NCBI GenBank assembly: GCA_003864495.1
Contig: ML133409.1
Location: 1,862,861-1,926,860 of the forward strand
Origin: Nemopilema nomurai
Taxonomy: Eukaryota; Cnidaria; Scyphozoa; Rhizostomeae; Rhizostomatidae
Reading direction: 5' to 3'
Length of the DNA stretch: 64,000 bases
Part shown: piece after piece, positions 1 to 12,400 of the stretch
Layout of the letters: each line of letters begins with the position of its first letter
Numbering within the stretch: the stretch's first letter is position 1
Notes under the pieces: generated by a model
The model's input: the letters and a program-made list of their open reading frames with translations, nothing else
Databases searched by the model: none
What the model was told of the DNA's origin: nothing
Position numbers and translations under genes: made by a program

Positions 1-1060
1 AACCAAGCAGAGAGTTTTCGAATTTTAATGTAATATAGAGCTGTCTGCTGTTTTTATTTACGGGGCTCCAAAGAATTTATTTGATTTAACAAGTGCATTG
101 AATGTGAGCGTGGTGAAGGAAACATGTAAAATGTCCGTATGTGACTTTGATTTTATCCAATCTAAATGTTTTGAAAAAAGATTATACTCAGCATGTGATT
201 AAAATGATTGCCATAAAACTGCCAACAATGCATGCATGAATATAAAAAGTCCATTACAACCTTTAAAGATTATCTAACATTAAGTTTATCACAACCATAG
301 TATAGTTTCTGGTTATCTTCTTTGTTGAAGGTAGTATAATAGCTCAGAGAGTATATTTGTGTTTTACATGATATTAAGCCAGAGCATCTTTTGACCAGAG
401 TAACAATGAGGTTGCAATAAAAAGTTCGATGTATAGAGCATATCCTGTGAAATGCGATCACCGTTCAATCATAGATTCTTTTCTAGAGATGGGTGTTTTT
501 GGATTGGCGACTGTCTTGCCTTTGTTCCAAAAAAGATCGTGGATACATGTGACACCGCACAATGTTTTCAAGCCTGTTTAGCTGGCATAAAAAACGGTAG
601 CAGTCTATGTCAGTAGGTAAAGTTACGGTAGAGTTCTGAGCCAAGAAACAAGAGTTTCGCCATGGAAAAATCGTTGCCTACAAGGCTTTACACGGTATTT
701 TGTTTTGGGCAATATTCTTGTGGCCCGCGCCTTGATTTCAGAAGTCCTTAACGAAAACCATACTTTTGAAAATTACAGCCTTGGTTGCTTTTGTTGAAAA
801 ATTCGACTTTGGAAACAAATATAAATATGTCTGCTTGTAATACCTACTAATACCTACAAATGTCTAATACCTAATACCTACAAATATTCAGTCGTTCTTT
901 AGCTTTTTTTCATCAGAGTTGTTGATGCTTTGGCGGCCTCGGTTTCATTTCTTTTAATTCTTGTCTGTCTGTTTGTTCGTGGTCTCGTGAAGGTTCAGAG
1001 AATGGTGGGCAGATAGCTGTGATACCGACCCCATTGCACTAGCTTGTAATAAACGGAGCC
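1..1060. other. 5' flank of PDHA1, no gene seen
   Basis: No exon-like open frame with splice sites is visible. The stretch should hold the PDHA1 promoter and 5' UTR, but I see no clear TATA box or initiator. The only structured element is a short TAATACCTA-type repeat at 838-887. Confidence 0.5.
838..887. repeat. short imperfect TAATACCTA repeat
   Basis: The word TAATACCTA or a close variant occurs four times in about 50 bp, two of them followed by CAAAT. It is a simple local duplication about 180 bp upstream of the PDHA1 start codon. Confidence 0.7.
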
Positions 1061-4000
1061 ATGGCAGGAATTGCAAGTATAAACTGCAAGCTTATCAATG
1101 CCTTGCGTTGCACCCCGTCACCTTCAGCTGGTTCAACAAAGAGTATGTTGAAGGTAAGTGAAAACATTTGTGCAATGCATATGTGGCCTAGCCAAGACTG
1201 GACAAGACCTAAGACAGTTTCAGTTTCATCATTTTAAAATTCCACAAACATACAATATTGAAATAATTAATACGTCAAACACAAAAGAAAACTATTATAA
1301 CCAAATTTAACTTTAATAACATAACAGCAATGCTAATCAATTAAATATAAATAAGGAGAATTATATGCAAGGGAATTTCTCGAGGAGGAGCTCTATCAGA
1401 GAGATTAATAGCGAGGATAGAGATTAATGGCGGCCAAATCAGAGAGAATATAGAGATTAATAGCGGCCAAATACTTATTAAAACACCATGCTCTAAAAGA
1501 AATAACAACTGTTAGAGAAATCTTTGTGCTTGAAGGTGGAATCTATTTGAATGTGCTACAACTGCCTTCTCTCATGAAGCATTCAGTGGCAAAGCATAAT
1601 AAAAGGTTACATACAAGTTTCCTTCTTGAAAGGCTTCTTTAAATTTTTGTCCCATGTTTGCCTTAGATACCTTGAGGTTCAAAAGCATACATCATGAAGG
1701 AACAACGCCAGTCTTTTGTTTCTAACTGAGTGACAGTTCTCAAATATATGCAATTGTCCTAGGTTTTGTACTCTTACAAATGATTTAAAAACCTCTTACA
1801 AATTTGCTTATATTTTTTTCAGAAATATCCTCTATGTATATTTCTTTAAATTTACTCTCTTTTTATAAGACCAATTTCTTAAGAATATAAACCTCCAACT
1901 TTGTCAAAGATTAAGAAAAAATTAAGAACAAGCCATCTTGAATTTTCTCAAAATTATCTGGATTAGATGGAGTTTTTGTGAGATGTAACACAAGGAAAGA
2001 TTTCAGCAGAAAGACAAGCAACTTTTTTCAAATGAAAGGGTTCAAACAAAGCATTATTCATCCAGGCATGGAAATAGTATCAGTAATGAGCCTTCAATAA
2101 AAGTTCTGTTGGAGCTTGTCATGGGGGCATGAAGCCACCATAAAAATTTAATAACAAATTAAGAACAATCCAGCTTCACATTTTCGAAAATATTAACAAA
2201 AAACTCAGCCTGAACAAAAATTTACTTGTTCTTAGGATAAATAGTGTATATTTGTAGATCTAAATTATGTCAATATTATAGGACACTGAGAAGCTTTATG
2301 TTTATCAAGCAGTGTCCTGGTTGTTTGGAAGTCATATTATTTAACTTACTAATATTCATATTATCTTTTGTGTTCCTTACAGCCAATAATTGTATTATCA
2401 TCAAAGAAATATTCAACATTGGATCAAATAGAATATGAAATAAAGGTAAAAAATTTTACAAGATTGATATCCCTCAGCTTTTATCTTTGTCTATTTTTTA
2501 TTTGTCAGATCAGAGTGGAGACTCTCTGATTGTTGGATCTTTCTCAGTTTTCTATGAGAAAAATTGCCTTAATCAAGGGATACAGTCATTTACTAATTCA
2601 TTTGAAATTCTCTATTATCTCATTTACGAAATCATTTACAAATTGCAATTCCTTTTTAAAAGTGTTCTGTTGCCAACAGACCCCAAAATACCACAAGCTG
2701 GACAATGTTGTGCCAGAGAAAGTCATCTTGACAAGAAATGATGCTTTGAAGTATTACACAAAGATGCAACAAGTTCGACGAATGGAAGCAGAGGCATCAA
2801 GGCTCTACAAAGAGAAAGTTGTTCGAGGGTTTTGCCATCTTTACACTGGTCAGGTAAAGAGAAATATCATCCCTCAATAACAAAAATAAGCACAGAATCA
2901 AAGACCATTGTAAGCTTTGGTACAAAGCCTTTCTATAATTTACAAAACTGCTACCTCAAGGAGAAACTATCCCAATTCTATTAGTACATGCATGCACACA
3001 TGAAGCTAAGAAACATCAATTTACTGTTCAATTAAGTTCCAATGTTTTTCTTTGGCTCAGTTTCTATGATCTAAGACAGGAATTTAAAGGTGATTCCAAG
3101 GTGAACCAGAGTATATTCATTAGGATATTCAGTTGTGCCATTTTTTTAAATGTCCACTAAAATCGAAAGACCCAGTTTTATTTCAAGCCAGACTGGTTTA
3201 CTGTTTTCTTTGTAAATAATTTAAACTATTTTCTTTCAACAAAACATGCTATCAGTATTCAGGTTTAGAACTGCAAAAGCATTCCTAGCTCATAGCTATG
3301 ATTCTGCACCAATGATAAATCTTGAATGATAACAACCTTTACTATGCAATTGGATAGCAATCATATCACCTCTTTATTCTCAATATTGTTCCTAAATTTT
3401 CCCGTCATTCATTTATCCATTGCACATATCCAGGAAGCTTGCTGCGTAGGAATGAATGATGCTATACATGAGGAGGACAGTGTTATCACTGCCTATCGAG
3501 CACATGGTTGGACTTTTATGAAAGGCAGGACAATGACAGAGGTTCTTGCAGAGCTAACAGGTACAAAGATGTGGCCTCTTTTGAGCTACTATACCTGTTT
3601 GATGTCTAGAAATGGCACATACTTATTGTTTTCTGAATCAGTTTCCTTAAAGACGAGGAAATAGCTGTTACATTAAAGGGAAAGGCTTTGTTTAAAGAAC
3701 TCAATAATTAATTATTCTTATGCCAAACTACAGTGGATGAGCTGATAATCATACCCATGTTGTACTTGCTTTTTGATTGGCCTGTGCTGCTCTATCATGG
3801 TATGCACTTTCTAATAAATGTCTATTTTGAAGTCATTTGCTTTAAGACTAGTTTTGCACAACTGAACAATTTTTGATTTTCTGCAGGAAGAAAATCAGGC
3901 TGTTCACAGGGCAAAGGTGGTTCCATGCACATGTATGGAAATGAATTTTATGGGGGAAATGGAATTGTTGGAGCTCAGGTAAGAAAAAGTTTGTTGGTTG

Positions 4001-7000
4001 TGAAGCGCAAGATAAAACATGATGTATGTGTAAGGATTTTGTAATGGGTATTTAGAATTGTTTGGTTTTTTTGCTCTCAGCCTGCTAAAAGCTAAACTTG
4101 GAGCCCATGTTCAATTCAATTAAATGGAATTAGAGGCATCTTGATCTATGTTATTTGAGGAATTTGAGGCATAATGATCTATGTTATATATATTTATAAT
4201 TTGTTTTGTTATTAGGATATTCAAATTTGCTTTTCAGGCACCTCTTGGGGCTGGTATTGCATTTGCCCACCAATATCGAGAGAACAACAGAGTCTGTGTT
4301 ACCTTATATGGAGATGGTGCAGCCAATCAGGGCCAGGTATACACCAATTTGTCAACATAACCGTCAGATGATTAAATGACTGAAGTGGCACAAACATTTA
4401 ATGATGTAATTAGAAAGCTCTTACATTTGCAGGAAAGATAAAGAAATTTAGTGTACCACAGCTATTTATTTCTAGATATTTTTATGTCTCTTGTAATAGA
4501 ATCAGTCAAATAATTATGATTTACTTCTCAATAGCCCATTGAATTTTACTTTTGACTTCTAGCTATTTGAGGCATACAATATGGCAGCATTGTGGAAACT
4601 CCCATGTATATTCGTTTGCGAAAACAATGGCTACGGAATGGGAACCTCGATTCACCGTGCCTCGTATTCATATGACTTGTATACAAGAGGAGATTTCATT
4701 CCCGGCATGCAGGTTGGTTCTTATTTTTGGCATCATCGGAAATACAGCGGTTAAACTCCTGTTTATTATTCCTCATGCATTCCGCTTTGGAGGAACTATA
4801 AACTTTGGAGAAACTTCTTGAACTGCTGCTACTTACATTGGCACCGATTCTGTGACAATCCGACCATCACAAAGCCTATGTTTATATATTGAAAACCTTT
4901 ATTAACAATCACAGACTGTAATACCGTTTGATTAGCTCTTAGTCAATGTTGTTCGATTCTCGTTTTCGAGGAGAGGCTCCTTAAAAAGAGCTGTTTGCTC
5001 TGATAAATCCTTACCTGCTCTGACTTTCTTTTCTCCACTTATTTTTTCATACAATAGAGATCAGGCCTAGCATTACTGTAGCACTAATTAGTTGTTGCCT
5101 TTCCTTTGACAGGTTGATGGTAACTGTGTCGTTACGGTCCGTGAGGCAATGAAGGTAGCTGCCGATTGGTGTAGAGAAGGCAAGGTACCGTAGCACATTC
5201 TGTTCTAAGTGCAAATGACACCATTATTCATCGATACAGAACATCTAGCCAATTTCAACTTTTGCTTGAAATCGAGAGAATGTGAAAATTTTCAGCATTG
5301 CACTAGAAAACCATGAAGATTTTGTATTGTCACTTCATTTGATATTTTCCATGCAAAGAATGGGTTGAACTTAAGGGCCATTTTCTCATGGATTTGGATT
5401 TTAACCTCACTACTTTGCCATCAGAATGATTTTATTTCTTGTCATCTTGCATTTACCAGTTTTGTTCTGCTTTGTTGTTTTGAATACTAACATTTTATAT
5501 TTGTACGTTTTAAGGGACCCATGCTTTTAGAGATGTGTACATACCGATATATGGGCCATAGCATGAGTGATCCTGGTACAAGGTAAGATCTCCTTTTGTA
5601 CCTCAAACAAACAGTGGTTGATTGTGCAGATAAAACCAATCACTTCCCGCTCAGTGGACATTTATACTAATATACAATGATATATTTCATATATATACAA
5701 TGATATATTTCATATATATACGATGATATGTTTCATATATTGATATCACAGATTAATGCTAATGACACAATTTGGGACAGAGACTCTGTGTACCCAAAAA
5801 CTAATGCCGGTACCAAGATTTATTATTTGTCAAAACAATTTCTTACTCATCTATAACTCGACACGAACGTATACCTGTTCATAAACCTACGCATTAATCA
5901 AGGGTCACAGGCCTGATTGGCATCCCAGCTTATAAGTCCAGAATTCCCAAGATCCGCAGATCCGAAAATTTCAACGGTTCCATTAAATACCTTGGTGCAT
6001 AGATTCTTGCTTTTGGACTTTAGCTCTACCTTTTAGTGCTTGTCCATATATTCCAGTAGGCAGTCGTTTGTTAGGACTCTGTTATCACCCAACCCCAAGT
6101 TTGTATTCAAAACATTTGTAAATGATGCGTGCATTATTAGCCCAACGACTTCTGTCTAATTCTCCTTTCTTTTTGTTTGCCACACAGTTTTAAAATTGTT
6201 ATGATATTTGTTCTTTTTGCGTTCAGTTTAGAATTTTCTAATTTTGTTTTCCTGCCCAAGTTACCGTTCCCGCGATGAGATTCAAGAGGTTCGCCAGAAA
6301 AGAGACCCAATCAATGGATTTAGGGACAAGATTGTCGAGGCGGGACTAGCAACCGCTCAAGAGCTCAAGGTACCACTAGAATTTCTTCACACAAGTCCAC
6401 TTAAAAGTCCCTTCATTTACTCATTTGTTTAAGGTATCATTTTCATGTAGCTCTCGATATTTATGTATTAATGTTTTATCTATTTATGTTTGCTTTACTT
6501 GTCGACTTTTCCGTATTGACCAATTCTTTATGGGACGTTTGGATTAAATTAACAGACAACTCTCTTCTCATATATGAGCTCAATTTGAGTAATTGCCTAG
6601 TGATTGGATTGAACATATTTACCATAAAATGTTTTATGCAGTGTTTCGTAGTCTCCACCGTACTATGACAAAAAAGTAAGACAAGCCAAGTTTAAAAAGA
6701 ATAGTGGATATTTCACGAAGCTAAGGCTTTGCAAGACAACCAAAGGGTCACCGAGACCATTATGGCCAAGCCTGACTATTTACATTAAATCTATTCCAGC
6801 TTTGACTGGAAAGACAGCAAGTTAATAAGAATTTGTTGATGACTAGGCCCTACTGCATTCTTCTCTTGATGTTTTGAATATAAGTTTATGTTGTTTCTTT
6901 TATTCTGTTTCATTAAATTTTCAAGGAAATTGACCTAAGTATCAGAAAAGAGGTTGAATCTGCTGTCAAATCGGCTCGCGAAGACCCGGAGCCTCCACTC

Positions 7001-7090
7001 GAAGATCTAGCTATGCACGTGTATGCCAGTGGAACGCACGGCATCCCAGTTCGAGGCTGCGACCTAATGACTGAGTTGCCTAGCAACTGA
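1061..7090 (+). CDS. PDHA1: pyruvate dehydrogenase E1 subunit alpha, mitochondrial (11 exons)
   Basis: This is the thiamine-diphosphate-binding alpha subunit of the E1 component of the mitochondrial pyruvate dehydrogenase complex, which decarboxylates pyruvate and passes the acetyl group to E2. Coding exons: 1061-1153, 2383-2445, 2680-2853, 3434-3560, 3887-3978, 4238-4336, 4563-4712, 5113-5184, 5515-5582, 6261-6369, 6926-7090; all introns are GT-AG and phases join, giving 403 aa (human about 390). The first ~31 residues are basic, hydroxylated and nearly free of acidic residues, fitting a matrix-targeting peptide. The ThDP motif runs from GDG (208-210) to ENN (236-238). The phosphorylation loop [14 protein letters not shown] is present: S306 and S313 match regulatory sites 1 and 2, and S245 in GMGTS matches site 3, so PDK/PDP control is expected. 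The usual His in YHGHS is Met (YMGHS). The C-terminal tail diverges from vertebrates. Confidence 0.96.
1417..1472. repeat. two 23-bp near-identical units in PDHA1 intron 1
   Basis: The units at 1417-1439 and 1450-1472 share ATAGAGATTAAT followed by GCGGCCAAAT and differ at one base. A partial copy precedes them at about 1398-1415. It is a local duplication with no visible function. Confidence 0.75.
5671..5739. repeat. 23-bp tandem repeat, three copies, PDHA1 intron 9
   Basis: Three consecutive 23-bp units begin at 5671, 5694 and 5717, each starting TATACAATGATAT or TATACGATGATAT and containing TTTCATATA. The third copy carries two substitutions. It is an AT-rich minisatellite. Confidence 0.85.
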
Positions 7091-7334
7091 ATAGCAGTGT
7101 GATAAAGTATCGATTTTACCAATGTTTCTCAATTCGTTATTTTGATTTCAATCATCATCTTGCGTGCTTGAGATACAGTATTCTGAAATTTGGAGCTTTT
7201 ATGCTTATTAGCTAGTTTTAGTTTGATTGTTCGTAAAGACTCATCAGTTTAGTAGCTGGACTGTCGGGTTTCATTGTGTCAACCATTCTTGAAGTGTTCC
7301 TGCCCAGATGTGTATTTAGAATCTTCTTTGACAG

Positions 7335-8205
7335 GCGGTGCTCAGAGCTTTTCCGCCAATGGATGACGAGCGAGAAGATCTTAGTAGCAAGTTAATAAGC
7401 GGTGATCCAAGAAGCAAATTCTTTCGAGCTTTAAAACTTCAGTTTTCGACGTTCAACTTGGAAATGGCAATGGATTTCAGGCGTGTGAGAAATCTATTTT
7501 TACACACGGCGCAACATCTAAGCCAAGAAGAATGCATTTGACTGTGACTTTTTGTTTCTAATTTTCTGCAGACTTTTTATCGTTCCTGGCAAAGTCTTCA
7601 ATTTGGCACTACCGCACAATGCCTTTAAGGTAAACAATCAGGCCCATTTTTCATAGAGCCCCTCTCACGTGAGAAATTTCAGGCCGGTCTGAACACAGAA
7701 CTCACAAATACAAATAGAAACGATTCTTTTATAAGAAAGCACACCTATCTGCAGTAGACTGGACTGTTTTCTCAGTAATTACAGGGACAGATTTTCGGCT
7801 CAGTTTTTTTTTGAGATTTACAAGTTCTTATTTGAAGTTATAGTATAATTAGTGATTTACAGGGAAGACATTTTCACCTTGTAAATATAGAGCAGTGATG
7901 CCTTTCTTTCTGAAGACTAGTCCTGGATTAGAGCTTTCTTGAAAGTCCATTGAAAGCGTTCCGTAAATAAGCTTTCGGAAGAAGTATATTCAGCATATCA
8001 CGAAAGCCCGATGTTTTACTTGAGCGTTGCCGACGAAGTGGGATAACCAGAAGCATTTTATGGCTGCATGGTCGTTTCTTTGCCTCAGAAAATGCCAATG
8101 GCGGGTAGCTTTGTCATCTGCAGTCAACCAAAGAAGAAGAAATTGGAGAAAACGTTTAATCCAGATGCTGAAATGAAAGATTTTTGTTTGGGCGGTGCAC
8201 TTTGA
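7335..8205 (+). CDS. unrecognised small spliced gene directly downstream of PDHA1
   Basis: I do not recognise this family. Three exon-like blocks are consistent in phase: 7335-7480 (after TTTGACAG), 7572-7629 (after TTTCTGCAG, donor GTAAAC) and 8089-8205 (after TTTGCCTCAG, ending TGA). From the ATG at 7359 they give a 98-residue protein, with a mid-section VPGKVFNLALPHNAFK, a basic KKKK run and a C-terminus CLGGAL. The first intron must use a GC donor (7481) to keep frame; the nearby GT donors lead to a stop in exon 2. The block is also open upstream of the ATG to the acceptor, in phase 0, so it could be spliced to an upstream exon, including PDHA1 exon 10 (also phase 0). No AATAAA or ATTAAA lies between the PDHA1 stop and this gene. 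It may be an independent gene, an operon-like second gene, or alternative 3' exons. Confidence 0.55.
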
Positions 8206-9180
8206 GTGGAGTTATTATGCCGCCTTGCATCAAGAATCTTGCGTCTGTCGCAATTAATTTCAACGAACATTTACCTTGTAACCTAAAAACACATTGAAAC
8301 GTTTCTCTTTGCGTCATCAGAATGCAGAGGTTGATGTTCGCGAGGGGATTTGCCAATAATGAAACCTCTGTTGCCCTGTGCCTTGCAAAGGACGCTGAGC
8401 AACAGTATGGTCGTTAAGGTTGCGGAGGGATATCAATTTTGAAATAATATCCATCAAAAGGCAAGACTTTTCACACGAATGTGCGTGGTGTTAGCAAAAC
8501 ACTCTTGCTTATTGTGTTGACGCAAATACTTTGCTCAAATGGTGTGAATTTTGGATTGTAGACTTCATAATTTGGATCCAAACAGTACCCGCTAAACGAC
8601 ATTTCACATTCTTCTGATCTTTCTTGCGACTAAATTGCTTCAGTTTAATTTTGTGAACAGAAATAGCATAGTTTGAAATGTGATTTTGTAAATAAACCAC
8701 AAGTCTGACTCCCGGGGTCCTCTCCTGTTGAAAAAGTTGGAATCAATGAAGTGGGGCGATCAAAGTCCATTGATCCTGTCAACTCTTTCTTCGTTGCCAG
8801 GGAACCCATCCCGTCTGGTTTAAAGGGGGGAATTAAACTGCCACAATAACTCATAGCAGTTTTACGTCATTTGATATTTTAATCAAGTAAAGGCCTTAGC
8901 TATTTCAACAGAAAACCCTCTTTTCTATGAATGAATAGAACTTTAGTACAATCTAAAAAGCTGGATAGAAAGTTAAACTCGGGATTCCAAGTATGTATAC
9001 GAACAATCTCAGGGCTTATTTATCAAGATTGGTTCTTCAAAAGAAAAATATTGGTGCAGATAAATGGTGGTTTTGTTTTTGACTATCTTTACTAAGAGAA
9101 GGGTCAATAAAAAATTCTTATGCCAACAGATGTGATTTACCGAACGAAAGTTTGTTCAGTTCACCTTTCGAATTCGCTAG
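8206..9180. other. intergenic, 3' UTR of the small gene
   Basis: No further exon is visible. The first canonical AATAAA after PDHA1 is at 8691-8696. Short open frames on the minus strand here lack splice support or family features. Confidence 0.5.
8691..8696 (+). terminator. putative poly(A) signal AATAAA
   Basis: This is the first AATAAA downstream of both the PDHA1 stop (7090) and the small gene stop (8205), so it may serve either or both transcripts. Confidence 0.45.
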
Positions 9181-9182
9181 TT

Positions 9183-9290
9183 GCCGCCATTTTGATTCCC
9201 TTGGTTACTAACCCGCGTCCCGGAAGTGTAGAATCTTGAGCATGCGTCACATGAATTGTTCAATTTACTTCGCGTCATCACCAAGGCAAC
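9183..9290 (+). promoter_or_regulatory. CCDC81 promoter: YY1-like, ETS-like and two X-box-like sites
   Basis: Within 230 bp upstream of the CCDC81 ATG there are GCCGCCATTTTG (9183-9194, YY1-type), CCGGAAGT (9220-9227, ETS-type) and two 14-mers matching the RFX X-box consensus RTHNYYWTRRNRAC at 13 of 14 positions: ATTCCCTTGGTTAC (9195-9208) and ATCACCAAGGCAAC (9277-9290). X-boxes 50-250 bp upstream of the start are a known hallmark of ciliary genes, and CCDC81 is a ciliary/centrosomal protein. That RFX binds here is inference. Confidence 0.6.
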
Positions 9291-9409
9291 ACTTCACATG
9301 GACAGAGACAGAATACTCGAAAAGAGCAATGTTTAATGGCGGAAGACTAGCTATAGCTTGCAGTGACTTTTAGAAGGCGGCCGCAAGAAGAATTAGCAAT
9401 CTTTCCAAA

Positions 9410-12400
9410 ATGAAAGGCGAAGAAATGCAATCTATTATGGCGGAGGCCAAGCGAAATCGTTTTGCTACCATTCCCAAGCTGTCAGATGAAGGTAAAGTTT
9501 TGATTCTTCGCAAAGGTGCCTATCCCTTTTGGCGGCATTCTCTTTACACCCAGCTGTTTCTATGTTCTTTTTATTGAATAGTCCTCATCATGCATATTAA
9601 CCAGGCATTATATGGTTTTTTACCTTAGATGTTGCATTTGTTTGGGATACAGTTTCCGAGTTTATCAGCAGAACAATGGGATCCCAGAAGGTATTTAGAG
9701 ATACATATGAGAATAAATTATTGCTTGAAATGTAAGAGGTAGACATGTTTGCAACTTAAAGTAAACAATACCCAAAAGCTTTATAATTTGTCTAGATTTT
9801 ATAATGAGGTTTTAAAAATTGAGCTGAAAAATTTGATAACTAAAATCCGTGCATATTTTATTTGAAGACAAGCTACAGCCAGCATTTTAATTGTTATTTT
9901 GGTTTCAAGCACCTGGATACAGAAAAATTTGGCAGTTTATCGTCAGTAAAGGACTAGTTATTACTTGAGATGTAAACAAAGACGCACTAAATCTTTTGAA
10001 CTTATTTATGTTAATACGTCGGATATTTTGAGAAAATAAAGTCTTAGATTCAGACTTCACACTTTACTATCAAATCATGCCAAGCAACAAACTTTGTCGA
10101 TTTCACTGAAAAATATTTTAGTACAGTTTGGCTTCTAATATGTGGTTTTCGATTATTGTTCTGATGCTAATCTTCCTATACAGGGTGTCACTATCCCATC
10201 TCTTGGTGTGTTTACATTGTCACAAAGGAAGTTAGATGTTGGTAACAACAAATTCATTGTTGTCCAAAGACCGGTTTTTCAAGTATCAGAAAAGTTTGCA
10301 ATGACCCATGCATTACATACCACAAAGTACCACACAGATGGTTGGTTCACCTCCTGAGTTTTTGTCAGTTTCTATTTATAGCAGAAATATTTGTTGCCAA
10401 GAACTTGACCCTCTGTGATTGAGAGGAGCACTTTGGAATTTTTTTCTCATTTCAGTTGACCAATGTTTTTTTATTCTATAGTCCTAATATTAAAGATCTT
10501 TAGGACTCCTGCACAAAGCAGGTTACGCTGATGCATCTGTGGGTGTTTTATTCTGTGGATGTTTTTCACATGCATCTGCTTTGTAATATATCCAGTGGTC
10601 CCAAAGGCAGGAAAATGATATGTTCATGTCTGTACTAGATTTTCCGAGGAATTTGACTTCATGTATAAAAATTCTGATATAGGTTTTTTTTCACAACTCT
10701 TTAGGCAAGTTTACAAAAAACACAAAGGAATACACATACTCTGTTCAAAACAGAGCCATAAACTCTCAAAATGAATGTCAACATTTCTTTTTAAATAATG
10801 CCTTTGTTCTCCCTCTCTAGGACAAATACCAGTGGTTTCACTAAATTATGCTGCAATTTCACAAGAAATAAACTTAGAAAGGGACACAGTTGAGGGCTGT
10901 GTTAAAGAAATGCTCCAAGCATTGTCAAGATCAGTTCAGGCAAAGAAGAATGTAGAGTTTATCTTCCCAAGCATCGGAAAACTCACAATCAAAGATTCAA
11001 GAGTAAAAATGAAGTTTTATAAAGATTTCCTGCAAGAAGTTGACTGTTCAGGAGCACTAGTAAATGCTATGAGAAATGTAAGCATAATTTCTTGGCATTG
11101 TGTAAACCCTGTGCCTTATTTTGACTCTTTTTGGCCACTGCTTCTTTTAATATTAGCAGCTTTTATCAACACCATTTTACAGTACTTTTTCTCCCTCATA
11201 ACTGTCTCATGACTTCTTCTCTGCCTTGCATCTCATAGGTCTCTTTAAAAGCTGCTCCAATACTTGCTAATGCCTGATTTCTTTCATAATCAAACAAATC
11301 ACCGTGGAATTTTCTCATTTTCATCGTTTGTTCTTTGGTCCTATGCTCTTTATCATTATTGTATTGCTTTATATTATGCTATGTTTTGTTTTACTCTAAA
11401 CAAACTCTCCAATTTTTCCAAACTTTACCCGTTTTAATTAAGCTTTTTGGAATTTGGTTTAAACTTTATAAAGTTTTGCCTCTCTTCCATATTTCTAGTC
11501 CTAATGAAAATAGCCACTCTTCTTTTGTATTCCATCCTTGTTGTCGGTCTCATTTTATGAGTTTAAGTATTGGATACACTAGCTTCCATTAAAAGGTTGG
11601 ATCAAGTATGCTCATTTGTTTATTTGTTTTTCTAGTATTTCAAAGCTAGTTTTCCCCTAACAAACCCATTCAGTTTTGTTCCTCTCAACTCCTTACACAT
11701 GATATTTTTCACCCTTCCAGCTTGTTTTCTAATCTCTTAAAATGACTTTCATTTGGTGCTTGAAATTGAACTGAATAAGTGTATTGTGACTTCACAATGT
11801 ATTGTCTCATCTTACGTTTCAAGATTTCAATCTTGACTTTTTCAGAGACCAGAAACAAGTGACTCTGTCATTTCAAGATCCATGACTCCATTTGGTCGTC
11901 CATCAACATCAGTCAGCACAATATATCTACCAAGGTAATTATTAAATAACCACTTCACATTTTAATGGCTAGAAGCAAGCAGCACAGTTAAAAATTTACT
12001 TGAATTTTTGGTCAGTTGATTGCTGTGTCCACGTGATTCTACAAACTGAAAGAAATTTTTTCTTGGAAGCAAAGGATGAGAGACAGAGTTTTGTGTATAG
12101 AATTAATATCATTCTTAATCTGCTAATCAGAGAAATATGAAATTAAAATTACTTTAGGAAGGCCTTGTCCTTTAGGATGACATGGAACCGCTTCTACGTA
12201 TATATAGCCATTCAGAGGCACTTTTTGAGAGATGGTGCGTACCAAAGTGCGTGCTGGTATTGCAAAAAGACGTTTGGGGAACGTGTAGTGACTCCTTTGT
12301 CTATTTACCATTGTCATACCATGTCATACTACACATCTTTTCTCGCTCCCCAGCCTAGACTTTTCCATCCTCATTACATCATCATTTCATCATCCTCTCT

